64,000 nucleotides of DNA from Henckelia pumila (Eukaryota; Streptophyta; Magnoliopsida; Lamiales; Gesneriaceae). Shown here in pieces: positions 48,849 through 60,604 of the stretch. How positions within the stretch are numbered: the stretch's first letter is position 1; every line of letters starts with the position of its first letter. The DNA lies in contig NC_133121.1 of the NCBI RefSeq assembly GCF_033568475.1, forward strand, positions 7,192,001-7,256,000, written 5' to 3'. A model generated the notes under the pieces. The model was not told the DNA's origin. It was given only the letters and a program-made list of their open reading frames with translations, and ran no database searches. A program made the position numbers and the translations under genes.

Positions 48849-51202
48849 TCAAAATACTGGGGTTGTCAGAGGGGCCCCCGTCTTCCATTGTCGGAGCTCC
48901 TTTAGGGAGGGCAGCCTCTGCACCTTCAGTTTTTTGGCACTATGGAGGGAGTCAATGGCCTTGTCTAAATCGGGGAAATCTTTTTGCTCAGTGGACCATA
49001 GCCCAGCCTCCTCAAATTGATATCGGCACTTGTAAAATCCAGTCTGGAAGAAGGCGTAGGATTTGTCCACCACAGCCTCTTGAAACTCCGCTGAGGTCAG
49101 GACAGCGGCCTTGATATCTTCCTCGGATTTTAACCGGGTCTCCAGGGCTGACACCGCATTTTCGGCCTTATCCTTGGCCGCTGCCACCTCTGCCTGAGCC
49201 TTAGAAGCTTCCTGTTGGGCTGCCTCCATTTGAGCCGTGACCGCCATAAGACGATCTTGACTCTGTCCCGCAGTAGCCCGAGCTTGAGCAAGATCAGCCT
49301 GCGCAGATTGCACGGCATTTTCAGCTGTATCTAAGGAGAACCGAAGGCTTGACACCAGTTGGTCATGAGTCTGCCTCATCATTTGCAGCTCCTGCTCCAA
49401 CTTTTTGTTCAGCTCTAAGATATCCTGGGACCTCTCAGCCTCCACATGCGCCCGGTCTGTTTCAATCCGGCCAAATCGGATCGCATCTTCATAGTTGTCC
49501 ACCAGCATATGCAGCCTCTGTAAACACAGGTGTTAAAAAGAAATGCAATGTCAGAAAACCATTCAATCCAGAAAAATTAGACTTACAAATATAATCTGGT
49601 TGGTGCCCTCAAAGTATTTGACATCAGGGCCTTGATGACAGAGATAGTGTTGCTCCGTAGGAGTTAGGAGATCTTTCAATATCCGTACTCCCCGACCGGA
49701 GGACCCTGCCTGAAATATATTCTCCCTCGCACCCAGGGGGCTACAACCCGGTGCAGCTTGATAAAATGGTGCCAGGGGTTGGAAAGAAGGAGACAGGGGA
49801 GCCACCTCTTCGGGGTCACTTAGAATGACCATGTCTGGTTCCCCCACATCTTTTTTTTTACGGATCAGAAATGAGGAGGGTTCAGCAACAGGGGAACCAG
49901 AAGCATCTTCTACCCCGGTTTCCATTAAAGAAATCACGGGCGTTACAACAAAAGGTGGGGGGGGGGGGGGGAGCGGCAGGAGCAGGACCAGTTGGGGAGC
50001 ATAGACGCTCTTGGACCTGGCTCCCTTGTGCCCGCCGTTCCTCAGCTAGTTGAAGGACTCTGGCTTTCCTGGCCACCTCCGCAGCCTTCGTTTCCTCTCT
50101 TTTTTGAGAAGCCGCCTTCTCATCTGCCCGTTTCTCGGCAAAGGCCTGCTTCATTAGTCGAGATTTTTTCTTTTTCTTGGTGACTGGTTCTGCTGCACAA
50201 AACGTGAATGAAAAGAATTGGTACATTAGAAACAGTATGGAAGAGAAGCAAGTACATAATAGCAGTAAAGCATACCAAAGGCCGGGTCCGGGGCATCATA
50301 CTCATCAATAATCTGGTCTACCGGATCAACTACCCGGGCACCAACCCATAATCATTCAAGCTTTTCTCCTCAAGGAGAGGGGCTGAAGGAAACTTCTGGT
50401 TTTCCACCAGCTCTTGAGAGCGAAGATATGGTTCTTCTAGCTTATAATTCTTAGGGCGTTCGGGCTGTGGAGGAAGGGCAGTCAAGAATTCGGTGGGTCT
50501 GGTTCGGTCACTAGGTAGCTGAACATAAAAAAATCTTTCTTTCTACCCCTTCCAAGAGGAGGGGGTGTCGTCTAGGAACCGGGCATTTTTCCGGGCGTTC
50601 AAAGAGAAGGCCATCTCAGTGAAACGACAGGCATAGTAATAGTGAAAAACAAGAGGGGTAATGGCCAAATTGTTTGCTTTGAAAAGGACGTAAGTGGCGG
50701 CCATCATACGGAAAGCATTTGGATGAAATTGGTTAAGAGAAACCTTGTAAAAAATAGCAATTTTATAATAGAAAGGATGAACAGGGAAACGAAGCCCATT
50801 CCTGAGTTGTTCCCTGAAGAAGGTATAAAACCCCTCGGGCGGCTGGTCAGCCCGGCCCAGAGGCCTGGGAATGAGAATAGAATACGCAGGAGGGATGTTA
50901 CCCATAACTCGAAGCTCCTCTATGGATTCTGGGCGTAGGGTACTGGTAAATTGGGAGAACCAGGGACCTTCAGGGTTTGGTTTGGGCAAAGGAAGAAGAG
51001 GGTTAGAAGCAGAAGCTTTAGCTTTGCCTTTATCCTTAGAAGTCTCAGTTTGGGCCTTCTTTGGACGAGAGGAGGAAGGGGCTAATCTCGGTTGGACATC
51101 GGAAGTGACAGGGGGTGGAGAATCATGGCGTAGGGCCGCGGACTCTACACTAGCAGAGCCACGAGCATTGGCACCAGATGTAGAAGAGGCAGATTCCGAC
51201 AT
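48849..51202 (-). other. Antisense coding blocks of the Tat element
   Basis: Several open blocks on the strand opposite to gag-pol. The first (near 50543-51202) begins MSESASSTSG, is Ser/Lys-rich, and continues with GFYTFFREQLRNGLRFP...FHYYYACRF, resembling the 'putative gypsy-type transposon' domain that plant Tat elements carry in antisense. The last block (48849-49508) is a long Ala/Glu/Gln-rich coiled coil. Antisense genes with introns are described for Tat elements such as Grande; the role is unknown. Whether this copy is functional is not claimed. Confidence 0.65.
49957..49972 (+). repeat. Homopolymer G run
   Basis: About 15 consecutive G within the antisense coding region of the Tat element; length may be uncertain in an assembly. 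Confidence 0.7.
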
Positions 51203-51621
51203 TTTTTGGGAAGACGACAAGGTAAAAAAAGGGGACACTGAGTATAAGGTAGAGTAAAAACTTACAGAAGAAGGACGGAGCACGAACAAGGGCGGTAAGA
51301 AATAAGCTTGAAATGCAGAATCATCGGACCCGGAGAAACTTAGAAGAAGGAAAGGAATGCGTGAACAGAGAAAGTAAAAAATGAAGGAAGGGGTTTAGTA
51401 TTTATAGGTGAAGAACTTACATCCAGGCCGTAGATTTAAAGATGATCGGAGGGTAAGAATGAGCTTGGGAAGTTGAATCGGGCAGCGTAATGATCATGCG
51501 GGCAGTTGAAAGGACAAGTAACGTCCACTGACACCTGCCCGTCACTTCAAATTCTAGGGCTGACGTCAGCCCTACAACATTTAACAAAATTTCACAATTT
51601 GTTTAAAGCCCTACGGAATGG

Positions 51622-51954
51622 TGATACCCCGGGAAGTCAGGGGTATCAGGGCTAAGAATAAGCAGAAGCATCAGGGATGCTAGTCAGGGCAGCGAATAGG
51701 GTTCTAGCCCGACTATTTTGAGGGAGGAGTGGTGATATCCCGGGAAGTCAGGGGTATCAGGGCTAAGGAGAAGCAGAAGCATCAGGGATGCTAGTCAGTG
51801 CAGCGAACAGGGTTCTAGCCCGACTATTTTTAGAGAGGAATGGTGATATCCCGGGAAGTCAGGGGTATCAGGGCTAAGAAGAAGCAGAAGCATCAGGGAT
51901 GCTAGTCAGGACAGCGAACAGGGTTCTAGCCCGACTATTTTTAGGGAGGAGTGG
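51622..51954 (+). repeat. Three tandem 111-bp PPT/LTR-junction repeats
   Basis: Units start at 51622, 51733 and 51844, each exactly 111 bp, and the true 3' LTR starts one further unit on at 51955. Each unit is the first about 75 bp of the LTR (CCCGGGAAGTCAGGGGTATC, CATCAGGGATGCTAGTCAG) followed by GGGTTCTAGCCCGACTATTT and a purine-rich AGGGAGGAGTGG of polypurine-tract type. Confidence 0.92.
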
Positions 51955-52575
51955 TGATATCCCGGGAAGTCAGGGGTATCAGGGCTAAAAAGAAGCAGAA
52001 ACATCAGGGATGCTAGTCAGGGCAGTGAACAGAGCTATACCGAGTCAGGGACGTTAGGGATGTATAAAGGCAGACCTGGAGCTCCAGGATCCCGGGAGGA
52101 CCAGGTCTTCATGACTTAGACAAAGCCCATTTCTCCAGGGCATGATCCCCACAATTGCCATAATCCCGAGCCTTCCGGCTTCATCATGTGTGACAGGTAA
52201 ACGTGGGCAACTCTTGCACCCACGACCCGGATCGTGGCCACTACCCTGGAAATGCGGAGTGACTCTCTCACTTCAAGGCTTATAAATACCTTGCCTCAGG
52301 TGTTTGTAGAGGTATGTTCATCAAAAATTCCAAAGCACTATATTCGTTTTTCCTGAAGCCCACTCTATTTTTGAGTCTGACTTAAGTATCGGAGTGGCCC
52401 TGCTGAAAAACCTTCCGGCGTCCCACTAACGTGCTTTTATTTCTTTCCCTTGTGTACAGATCATCTCGATCAAGGAGAGACAAACCACACTTCATCTCTA
52501 CTAGCCCGATCAGCTCGTCAAGCCCACTATACTACCCTTGATAGCCCGAGCACTCGTTTTTATCAAACATCATCA
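51955..52575 (+). repeat. 3' LTR of the Tat element
   Basis: 621 bp; the same start, TATA-like word and end as the 5' LTR. Preceded by the purine run AGGGAGGAGTGG and followed by the GTAGT target duplication. Confidence 0.92.
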
Positions 52576-52580
52576 GTAGT

Positions 52581-52624
52581 ATTCCTCCAACATAGCGCTA
52601 AATATAGCGCTCGGTTGGAGGAAT
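52581..52624. repeat. 44-bp palindrome beside the Tat insertion
   Basis: ATTCCTCCAAC and GTTGGAGGAAT are perfect 11-bp inverted arms around two AGCGCT palindromes. It abuts the target duplication, so it may be the other end of a MITE that the Tat element entered. Confidence 0.7.
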
Positions 52625-53272
52625 GAATCCACCAATTTGGTATTGGATTAAAGATGGGCTAAGACATTGCGTTTGAGTTCAAATGTGGATTACGTAGATT
52701 CGATTCGTATCTTTCTCAAAAAATTGCGTAAAATTTCCGTTTCCATGATAATGATAGTTATTTTCAGTTTTTTTAAAAAAACGAAAATGTATTGTTTATT
52801 TATGTTTCCACATTTTATTTGCGACTTTAATTTAGAGTTTTAGACTTTTGATGCCTACTAAGAGCTGCCCGTTGATGCGTTGAATTGTTAGTGAACAGCA
52901 AGCTTTGATTAATGTGCTCAAATGAATTGGAACGGTGAACGAGCTGCATGTAATGTGATGTATTAATTTAAATCAAAGATAGTACCCCGATTTGAGTGAA
53001 ATAATTGTGCATTTACTATAATCTGTGACTAATTAATCAGTTAATTGAATTAATGACAGATCTACAAAACTATATATAAATCATCAAGCAATCATAATTC
53101 CAAAGTAAGGAATCTCCAGCATTAAATTCTCATTTTATTATTATTATTATTTGATCACTTAAACAACTATCATGCACTACTAGGAAAGCAACATATACAT
53201 CCAATAAGTGACTGTCACATTAGTTGTTGCTCATGCAGTTGTCATGCCCATGTGATCAAATATACATATATA
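52625..53272. other. Intergenic, nothing recognised
   Basis: AT-rich DNA with a few short TATATA words; no coding or RNA signal seen. Confidence 0.4.
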
Positions 53273-53420
53273 GAAGTTTAAGATGTCCAATAATTCTTGT
53301 CCACCTCATCCCCGATCAACTAAAAACCGGTTGTTTTTTTTCGCATCATTAAAACACGTTACCTAGTTTTAGTGGTCGATGACGAATTGGACATCATTGG
53401 TTGAGCACCTTAAAATTTAT
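53273..53420. mobile_element. Foldback MITE in a TA microsatellite, copy 2
   Basis: Shares CAACTAAAAACCGG / CTAGTTTTAGTGGTCGATGACG and a GTCCACCTCATCCCCGATC-like arm with the copy at 40394. Flanked by ACATATATAGA on the left and a perfect (TA)n of about 20 bp on the right (53421-53441). Confidence 0.7.
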
Positions 53421-56400
53421 GTATATATATATATATATATACCCATCACTCATGTGTGTGTATATATCCGACGTGCAGGGTTGTTTTGCGGTTTTAAAAC
53501 TTGTATATATTAGGGGCGACGGTGAGATTGGTTTTTAATAAACATAAAATTCAACGTATTTTGCGAATTTTTCCTCAATTTGAGTATTTTCTTTTTTATA
53601 TAAACTAACGATTTTTTTATGCGTGTGTTTCTATGTATATATGTATATAAAATAAACACGATCTTCTATATCGTATCCTAAATATTTTTTAGTTACCGTG
53701 CATCAGATCGTGTAATCGTACATCACTACATGTGCATCGTAGTTGTAAATTAGTGTTTTTTTTTTCCTCGAGAGGTTATAAAATATGCTCATGGAGTGAG
53801 CGTTTAAATATTTTATTTATTTTTGCTTCGCTTTGACCATGAATCCCCAGTTATTAATTACTTTATGTATTGATAAATCCTAACTAAATACGTGCACTAG
53901 CCAACAAATAATATACATTAGTTAAACCTCTTCAAAAACTGCAAACAAAGAAGGTTATTTTGGAATTCGAATTTGAGATTTTGACCCCAAAACTTCACAC
54001 ACTCAACCTCCTTAATTCCCCATGAACTGAGCATCTCAATAAATAATGGCCAAAGGAACAATGGAATTTATGAGGATCAAGCTTTTATAATATAGAAAAA
54101 ATAACGATTGATGTGATATCACATATAAGCGGTCGAATATTAGTGAATTTGTCAATGCTTCTCCGAATGGAGATCCAACGACTAAAAAAAACTGTTGGAT
54201 CTAATAAGTGGACACTCAATGACACTAACATCGAATTAACCTGTATCAATATCAAGTTGGAAAATTTTCACCGTCTTGCAACAAGACTTTAAAAGTCAAC
54301 CTTATGATCAGATCATATAATTGAGCTTAAAAGGTCATTTTTTTTTTTATAGAAGACAATAGTAACGACTAGCAGCTAAGATGAGTAATATGACAAAATT
54401 GAATAACTGAAATTAGTAGAATAACGGTAGAGAGGTTGGAAGCTTAGCAAAGCACGCGTCGGGACCATATATTATTATAACTATTATATATTTATTATTA
54501 TTTTGCGACCATACTTTTCCAAATTTTTTAAATAAATTTATTGGTTAAATCCCATAGGATATGACAATTACATCTGTGAAATTATAAGTACATAACCACT
54601 TAAAATATGTACACCGATTATAATAGCTCAATCAGACTATATCACTGGTTCATAATCAAGTGTTTGGCACATGCATTATCGTCCACTAGCTAGCCAGGTC
54701 GGATTAATTATCATCATTATGTAATTCAGTTGTCATTTTCTTTAAATATTTTAATCAATAAGATTCCTCACCAAAATTACACGCCTGATCCAATTACAAA
54801 CGTCCAAAAATTTAAATGAATGGATCTTAACAATAATCTAGTGTAATTGACAATGAAGGTTTAATTAAGTTGAAGCAACATATGTTAAATATTTTAACAT
54901 GCCGGTGATGTATAAATTGTAAGAATTATTCACAAAAGACACATAATTAATCATAGGTTTAAAATTATTATTATAATAATCCTATAAGTTCAAAGGTTGG
55001 TTGTTTACGTGGGACACAAATCTCCAATATAAAAAAAAAAAAAAAAAGGGGTGGGGGGGGGGGGGGTGGGGGGTGGTATATATATCTCAATTCATTACAA
55101 AGTTATTTTGCAAAACAAATTAAAAATTATGATTTTGGATTTTTACATATACACGCAAAACATTGTAAAGTCAAAAACCAGCAGAGAGAGAATTTAGAAA
55201 CGAGACTGCCGGCCATTTCCTTCGGCCACAGAGTACTTCCTTAAATGAACTTAATTTTATAATATTATTAATTAATGAGACATGTATATATATTTTATTT
55301 CTTTAATTTAATGACTCGAAGAATTCCCAATAGTTATTTTTTGATGTATTGTATAAATTTTTAGACCTATGCAAGTAAACAACGAGTCAAAAAAAACTGA
55401 ATGGGATAAGTCATGTGCGACAAATTCATTGGAGTGGCTATTGTTAAAGGAAATCAAAATTTTGACCATTGATCAAACGTTCACATGCTTCACCAATTTG
55501 AATACTCACTTAAAGACTAGGGCAGTGTTTTGAAAAGCTTCTAGAAAGCACTTTTCAGCTTTTTTTTAACAAATTTTTGAAAAATATCAAAATTTTGTTA
55601 AAAAAAAATTGACAAGTGCTTCCTAAAAACTCTTTCAAACACTACATACATATATATTTTAGGTTATACATGTAGGATGACTTTTTTTTATTTTAAGCAG
55701 TAATAAATAATAAATATATATATATATAATTAGATTCAAGGGACGTACGAAAAATATTTTTACACATTTTTTAAAATATTATATGAAATTGTATTTTAAA
55801 ACTGTTTTACCTTTCCTTAAAAAAAAAAAACTGTTTTAGCAAACGAACATTAATTGGCTGCTGATATTGAATAATATTGTGCATTTATTTATGTTCGTTT
55901 TCAAACTGTGGAGTGCACTCAACCCAATTTTATTGAAAATGTGCCTCGTATTGCTAAAAAGTTAAGTTACTATACCCCTACTACAACAGACACCACACCT
56001 TTTAAATTAAAATAATAATAATAATAATGATTTCACATAAATTTTTTTGGTATGAATAGTTATTGCTGAATCACACTCGTTATTTTTCGTGTATTTTGGA
56101 TAAATTTTTTTAATAGTTTAAAATGATATATTAATCAAAGAAATAACTTTGAACAAATCTTGTTCACCAAGAGGTCTAAAAACTTAAAATAAATACCAAG
56201 CAATTGTTATTTGAACTTTGAAGTGATTGGAATTCGACTGGGATTATTGACCAAAATATAAATGTTGGAAGAAACAATTTAGACATATTAAAATATTGAA
56301 TTTTTTTCGCTGCAAAATATTATGATGATCACACAAATTTTGCATCAATTGCGTGGGCATCATTGCTGTCCTTAAATATCCAAGATTCTTATCAATTACA

Positions 56401-56461
56401 CATATATATGAGAATCCTCGAGTTTAAATATTGAGCTGGTTAAGGCATTTTTAACCCTCCT
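53421..56461. other. Intergenic DNA with homopolymer tract
   Basis: AT-rich; no supported gene. At 55029-55077 an A17 run passes into a G-rich tract with a run of about 14 G and two shorter ones, able to form quadruplexes in principle. Many short TATATA tracts. Confidence 0.45.
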
Positions 56462-56464
56462 TTA

Positions 56465-56972
56465 GACCATCTCCAGCAGTTAGTACTTAGCACTAAAATA
56501 GTGTAATATTTACACTATTATTGTGTTAATATAGTGCAAATAATATTTCATCTACAACAGTCTTCACTAAATTTCTACACCAAAAAAATATTTCATAATT
56601 TTCTTTATTTTTACATATATTTTATAATTTATTTTTATTATATAAATTAATTTGGTAAATTAATTTATTTATCATATATTCCAAGAATTTTAAAACTAAT
56701 GTATAAAATATTATTAATGTTATTTGAAATACAAATAATATAAAGATTCTCAAAAAAAAAGCAAAAAAAAAATAACGAAAATAATAATAAAATAAACAAA
56801 TAAGAAAATGAAAAAAAAAAAAAAAAACAAATATTCACAACAGTGCAACTCCAAATTTGGAGTTGTACTGTTCACAACACAAAAATAACACCAAAATGCA
56901 GTAAGCTGTTGGAAAAGATTTCTGCTTCAATTTACAGCAGCATAATATTTTTGTGGGCTGCTGAAAATGGTC
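56465..56972. mobile_element. Tourist/Harbinger-type MITE (TTA duplication)
   Basis: Ends GACCATCTCCAGCAG and, from the other side, GACCATTTTCAGCAG are inverted repeats. Flanked by TTA at 56462-56464 and 56973-56975, the PIF/Harbinger target. 508 bp, AT-rich, no transposase. An inner palindrome CCAAATTTGG lies near 56852. Confidence 0.78.
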
Positions 56973-56975
56973 TTA

Positions 56976-57923
56976 TAATGAAGGAATCCTCCGTTATAAA
57001 GAAAGTTTGCCCAGTAATCCTTCATATATGGAAGATCACTAAGAGAACAATTCTGGAGAATGACATTAATTACAAAAATATCATCCTCCAAAATTGCTTT
57101 CATGGTCTTTTTGTAGTTTTTTTTTTGGTTCATTTAATTTTCTAAAATTTTTAATTATTTTTAGTGTTCAGTTTTTTAAAATTTATTTGAAGTGTTTAAT
57201 TAATTAATTAATTGTAATTTTAATATTTATGTGTGTTGTTCTTTAAATCTTATGTGTCGTTTATGTTTATTTTGATTTATATTTTATGTCTGTATGATCA
57301 ATGTTGTGCGTTTTTTTGAAATTTAACGACAAAATAAATATATTATTTTAAAAAATCAATTCGAATAAATTTTAATTGTTTTATGTTTAATAATATAATT
57401 CATATTTATTAATATTTTATACGTTTATTTGAAGCTTATCGAATTAATTCGGTTGAATGATATATTCTCTAATTATTTAATTGTATGGGTATGTTTGTAA
57501 AAGAAATTTTTTTAAAAAAATGAAGTATTTGGTAATATTTCGAGGATATGAATTGGAAATTTTTTTGAAAATATAAATTATGAATCTCTATTTTGAAGGA
57601 TAAGAGATGGAAAATAGAAGATTTAGGTTGAAGATGGCTTAATTGTGTTCGGCATTCATGGCTATCAGTTTTCTTATGTTGTATTCAAGGATTTCATTAT
57701 AATAATAATAATAATAATAAAAATAATAAATTTGTAAGTGTGATACACAAAGAATATTAAAGGGATAAATAAATTGATTCGATTTGCAAGTTTTCGAACT
57801 TATTCATTGAAATTATCAAAGTCGAATATGTTGGAACTTTTTCGAACGAAATTTTAGTTAAAATTATTTTGTTCGATCATTCGTAATCCTTAAAATGTTA
57901 GTTTATTAATAAAATATAATATA
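56976..57923. other. Intergenic, AT-rich
   Basis: A short AAT-type repeat lies near 57700-57730. A 100-codon frame near 56843 is accidental to the MITE. No gene seen. Confidence 0.45.
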
Positions 57924-57928
57924 ATTAT

Positions 57929-59281
57929 TGATAAGTGCATTTTGTGTGCATTATTTTATGTCTATTTTGGCATGCATTCATATGGTTTCATGTGTGTTTT
58001 TATTTGTTTTATTTGTAATTAATCTCATACATGAGCATTTCACTCTCCGGGTTAATTTTGTAGAAAAATGAGTTTTTGAAGAATGAATTACGGAGAAGCC
58101 TTGATCAAAAATTCAAATTTAATTTTTGGGAGGTCCAAATCAAATCTCCATCGTCCAAATTAAATTTCAAGATGTTTTGAAGATATTGTCAAAATTTTAG
58201 CTCAATTCGATGATTAGAACTCATGTTATGATTTTTTCAAGATAACTGCGCGCTGAAAACTAGAGGCAGAACTTTTCAAGCCATGGCGTGATTTTTTTGC
58301 GCCATGGCGCGACGCGGACTGAAAAAATATTAATTTTCTAACATTAAAAGTTGCTATTTTTTGGGGCTTTATTGGATGGGCTTTCAACCACATATAAAAG
58401 GGGACATATCAGACGTGAGAAAGGGTTCCAAAGTTCCACACATCAGAAACGCAAGGGAGAGAGGCGGCCACCAAGCGAGAACCAAGAGCAAAAAAGGGAG
58501 ACGGCGTGAAGATCTCAAGAACCGCGCAAACTAGTTTCTTCTTTTCTCTCTTATTTTTGTTGGGATTTAGGGGATCCTACCCCCAAAACTTTGTTTTGAT
58601 TTCTTCTTGAAGATTGAATTTGGTTTTTATGCATTCTTGATTATATTACTGTGTTTATTGAGTATTTGGAGATTGATCAACTTCGAATTGATTTTATGTG
58701 TTATAATTGATACTGAAAGGAGATTTTATAACATGATAGGGTAATATAGTCCATGTATCTATAACTTACATAGACATATGATGTTGGATACATGTTGATA
58801 GTCATAGTCCAATAGATCGAAAGCTAGAGGATTCCACAAATCGTAATGCAATTGCAGTTGTTAAATAACACAAGGACACTTGGTTATTGCAATTTGTTAA
58901 TTAGATTAATATAGCTCGACAGAATATATTGATAGATTAGGGAATTACGTCAAAAGCATGATTTGAGAACCGAATTTCAATCATTACAGAAGAAAAAGGG
59001 GTAGGTGAACCGAGATCCTAACAATCGTTTATTTATTTTCTAAATTTAATTTTATTATTTTGTTTTTTTCATCTTTTATTTTAGTTTATTAATTTATTAT
59101 CATCTTATCTTAATTAACTAAAGAATAATACTTGAGTAATTTTGTCAGACATCAATCTCTTTGGGACGATACTTGTACTTTGTACACTATATTATTACTT
59201 GACTCGTGCACTTGCGATATATTCGAGCTTAATTGATATATATATTTAGGTTGATTTTCAGTGGTAGTATTTGCTCGACCA
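57929..59281 (+). mobile_element. Solo LTR, Athila-like, with TSD
   Basis: 1353 bp starting TGATAAGTGCATTTTGTGTG and ending TTTGCTCGACCA, flanked by ATTAT at 57924-57928 and 59282-59286. The 3' part reads CTCTTTGGGACGATACTTG and GACTCGTGCACTTGCG, a wording typical of Athila LTR ends. A TATAAAAGG box near 58394 fits the LTR promoter. No internal region remains. Confidence 0.82.
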
Positions 59282-59286
59282 ATTAT

Positions 59287-60604
59287 ATATATTAAATATA
59301 TAATAACTTGCGAATATGTTCATCGAGCTAAACTCAAACTCTCGAATTTCATTGATTTCAAGTTGAATTCCAGCCAAAATGATTTTTAAATTTTCGAGGT
59401 TCGAATCATACTTTTAACTTGAATATAATTAATTCAAATCGAATCTAATTATTAAATTTTCACTTATATTGTTTATTTACTCCCCCAACAAAGGCTGATT
59501 AAGCAGCGATAATATTAGTTTACGTCCATACAATATATAGTGGTTTGTCTAGTTTAGTTCATTTTGTTTTTCACCTGCAAAACTGATCTTTCCGACTTAT
59601 GGAATTTTCCATGGCAAAGTTTCGATGCTAATGAAACATTAAAAATCAACGGATTTGAGCATGGAAAAGTTACGAGGTTAATTACTACGCAAGTGTTCGT
59701 GAATCGTGATTGTTTCTACTTTCTACAAAATACTTTTTTTCACAAAATTTCTGGAAAAGAATTGAACTTTAAACAAAATTATTTTGATTCAGCCATTACT
59801 TTGTCTACTTGAATCGGATATTTTTAATATCGACTAGTATTTTGTTTTGAATAATTTTATAATATCCTTAAATTTTTTTTCTCTCTTTTTTAAACTTCAA
59901 AAATAATAACTTATAACCGATTCCACTATCGAATTTTTTATGTCAAATAATTAATAAGGATTTTTTTATATAATTAGAACGACATTCTCGTGGAAGAAAA
60001 ATTCAAAAATATTTTCTTTAAATAATATCAAACACTACTTAAATCGAAAAAACCCATAAACTATAAGATGAAAACGATGATTGTTGACTTAAACCTAATT
60101 CTGTTTAATAACGTTTGAATTCTTGGACCCCAAATTCCCAATCAAAACTGGAAATTACGAACTTAATTATCACCACATTTATAGCACTAATAATTAATAC
60201 AGATTGAAAAGAGACATAAATGTAATCTTCCTAGCATTCGTAGACCAAAAAAAATTTTAAACTAAAAAATTGAATATCATATTACCAAAAAAATTTTTTT
60301 TTTAAAAAAAATGTTTACAGAATCCCAGAAAGTATTACATCACCTTCATGTTCTCGCCACCAACGTTCACATCGTGAATCACATAAAATATACGTCAAAA
60401 AAGTCACACGTATTTACATGTTTTCACTAAAAAATATATATAAAATATTTATAATATAAAAATATAATATAATATGATTAGTAGAATACATATATAATTA
60501 AGGATCCTTTGATCTCTAGGTTTAGCTGTTAAGCATACCGTTTCTTCGCCGAATTATCTTTGCAATAAATTCTGTGGCCACCTCAAATTCTTTGCTTCTC
60601 ACCG
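59287..60604. other. Intergenic and GT47 gene promoter
   Basis: AT-rich until about 60480, then less so just before the GT47 start codon. An 82-codon frame near 59564 has no family resemblance. Confidence 0.45.

Larger units (their letters stand above)
41434..52575 (+). mobile_element. Ty3/Gypsy LTR retrotransposon fossil, Tat lineage
   Basis: An 11.1 kb element bounded by GTAGT at 41429-41433 and 52576-52580. LTRs of 622 and 621 bp begin TGATATCCCGGGAAG and end AACATCATCA. Order: LTR, gag-protease, RT, RNase H, a second (archaeal-type) RNase H, integrase, 70-bp satellite, antisense coding blocks, tandem LTR-junction repeats, LTR. The second RNase H before integrase marks the Tat lineage. 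I count roughly 25 differences between LTRs (about 4%), suggesting on the order of 1-2 million years at usual plant rates. It looks near whole, with perhaps one or two breaks. Confidence 0.93.

Noticed and set aside
56843-57145. 100-codon open frame
   Set aside because: It overlaps the right end of the Tourist-type MITE and has no family marks.
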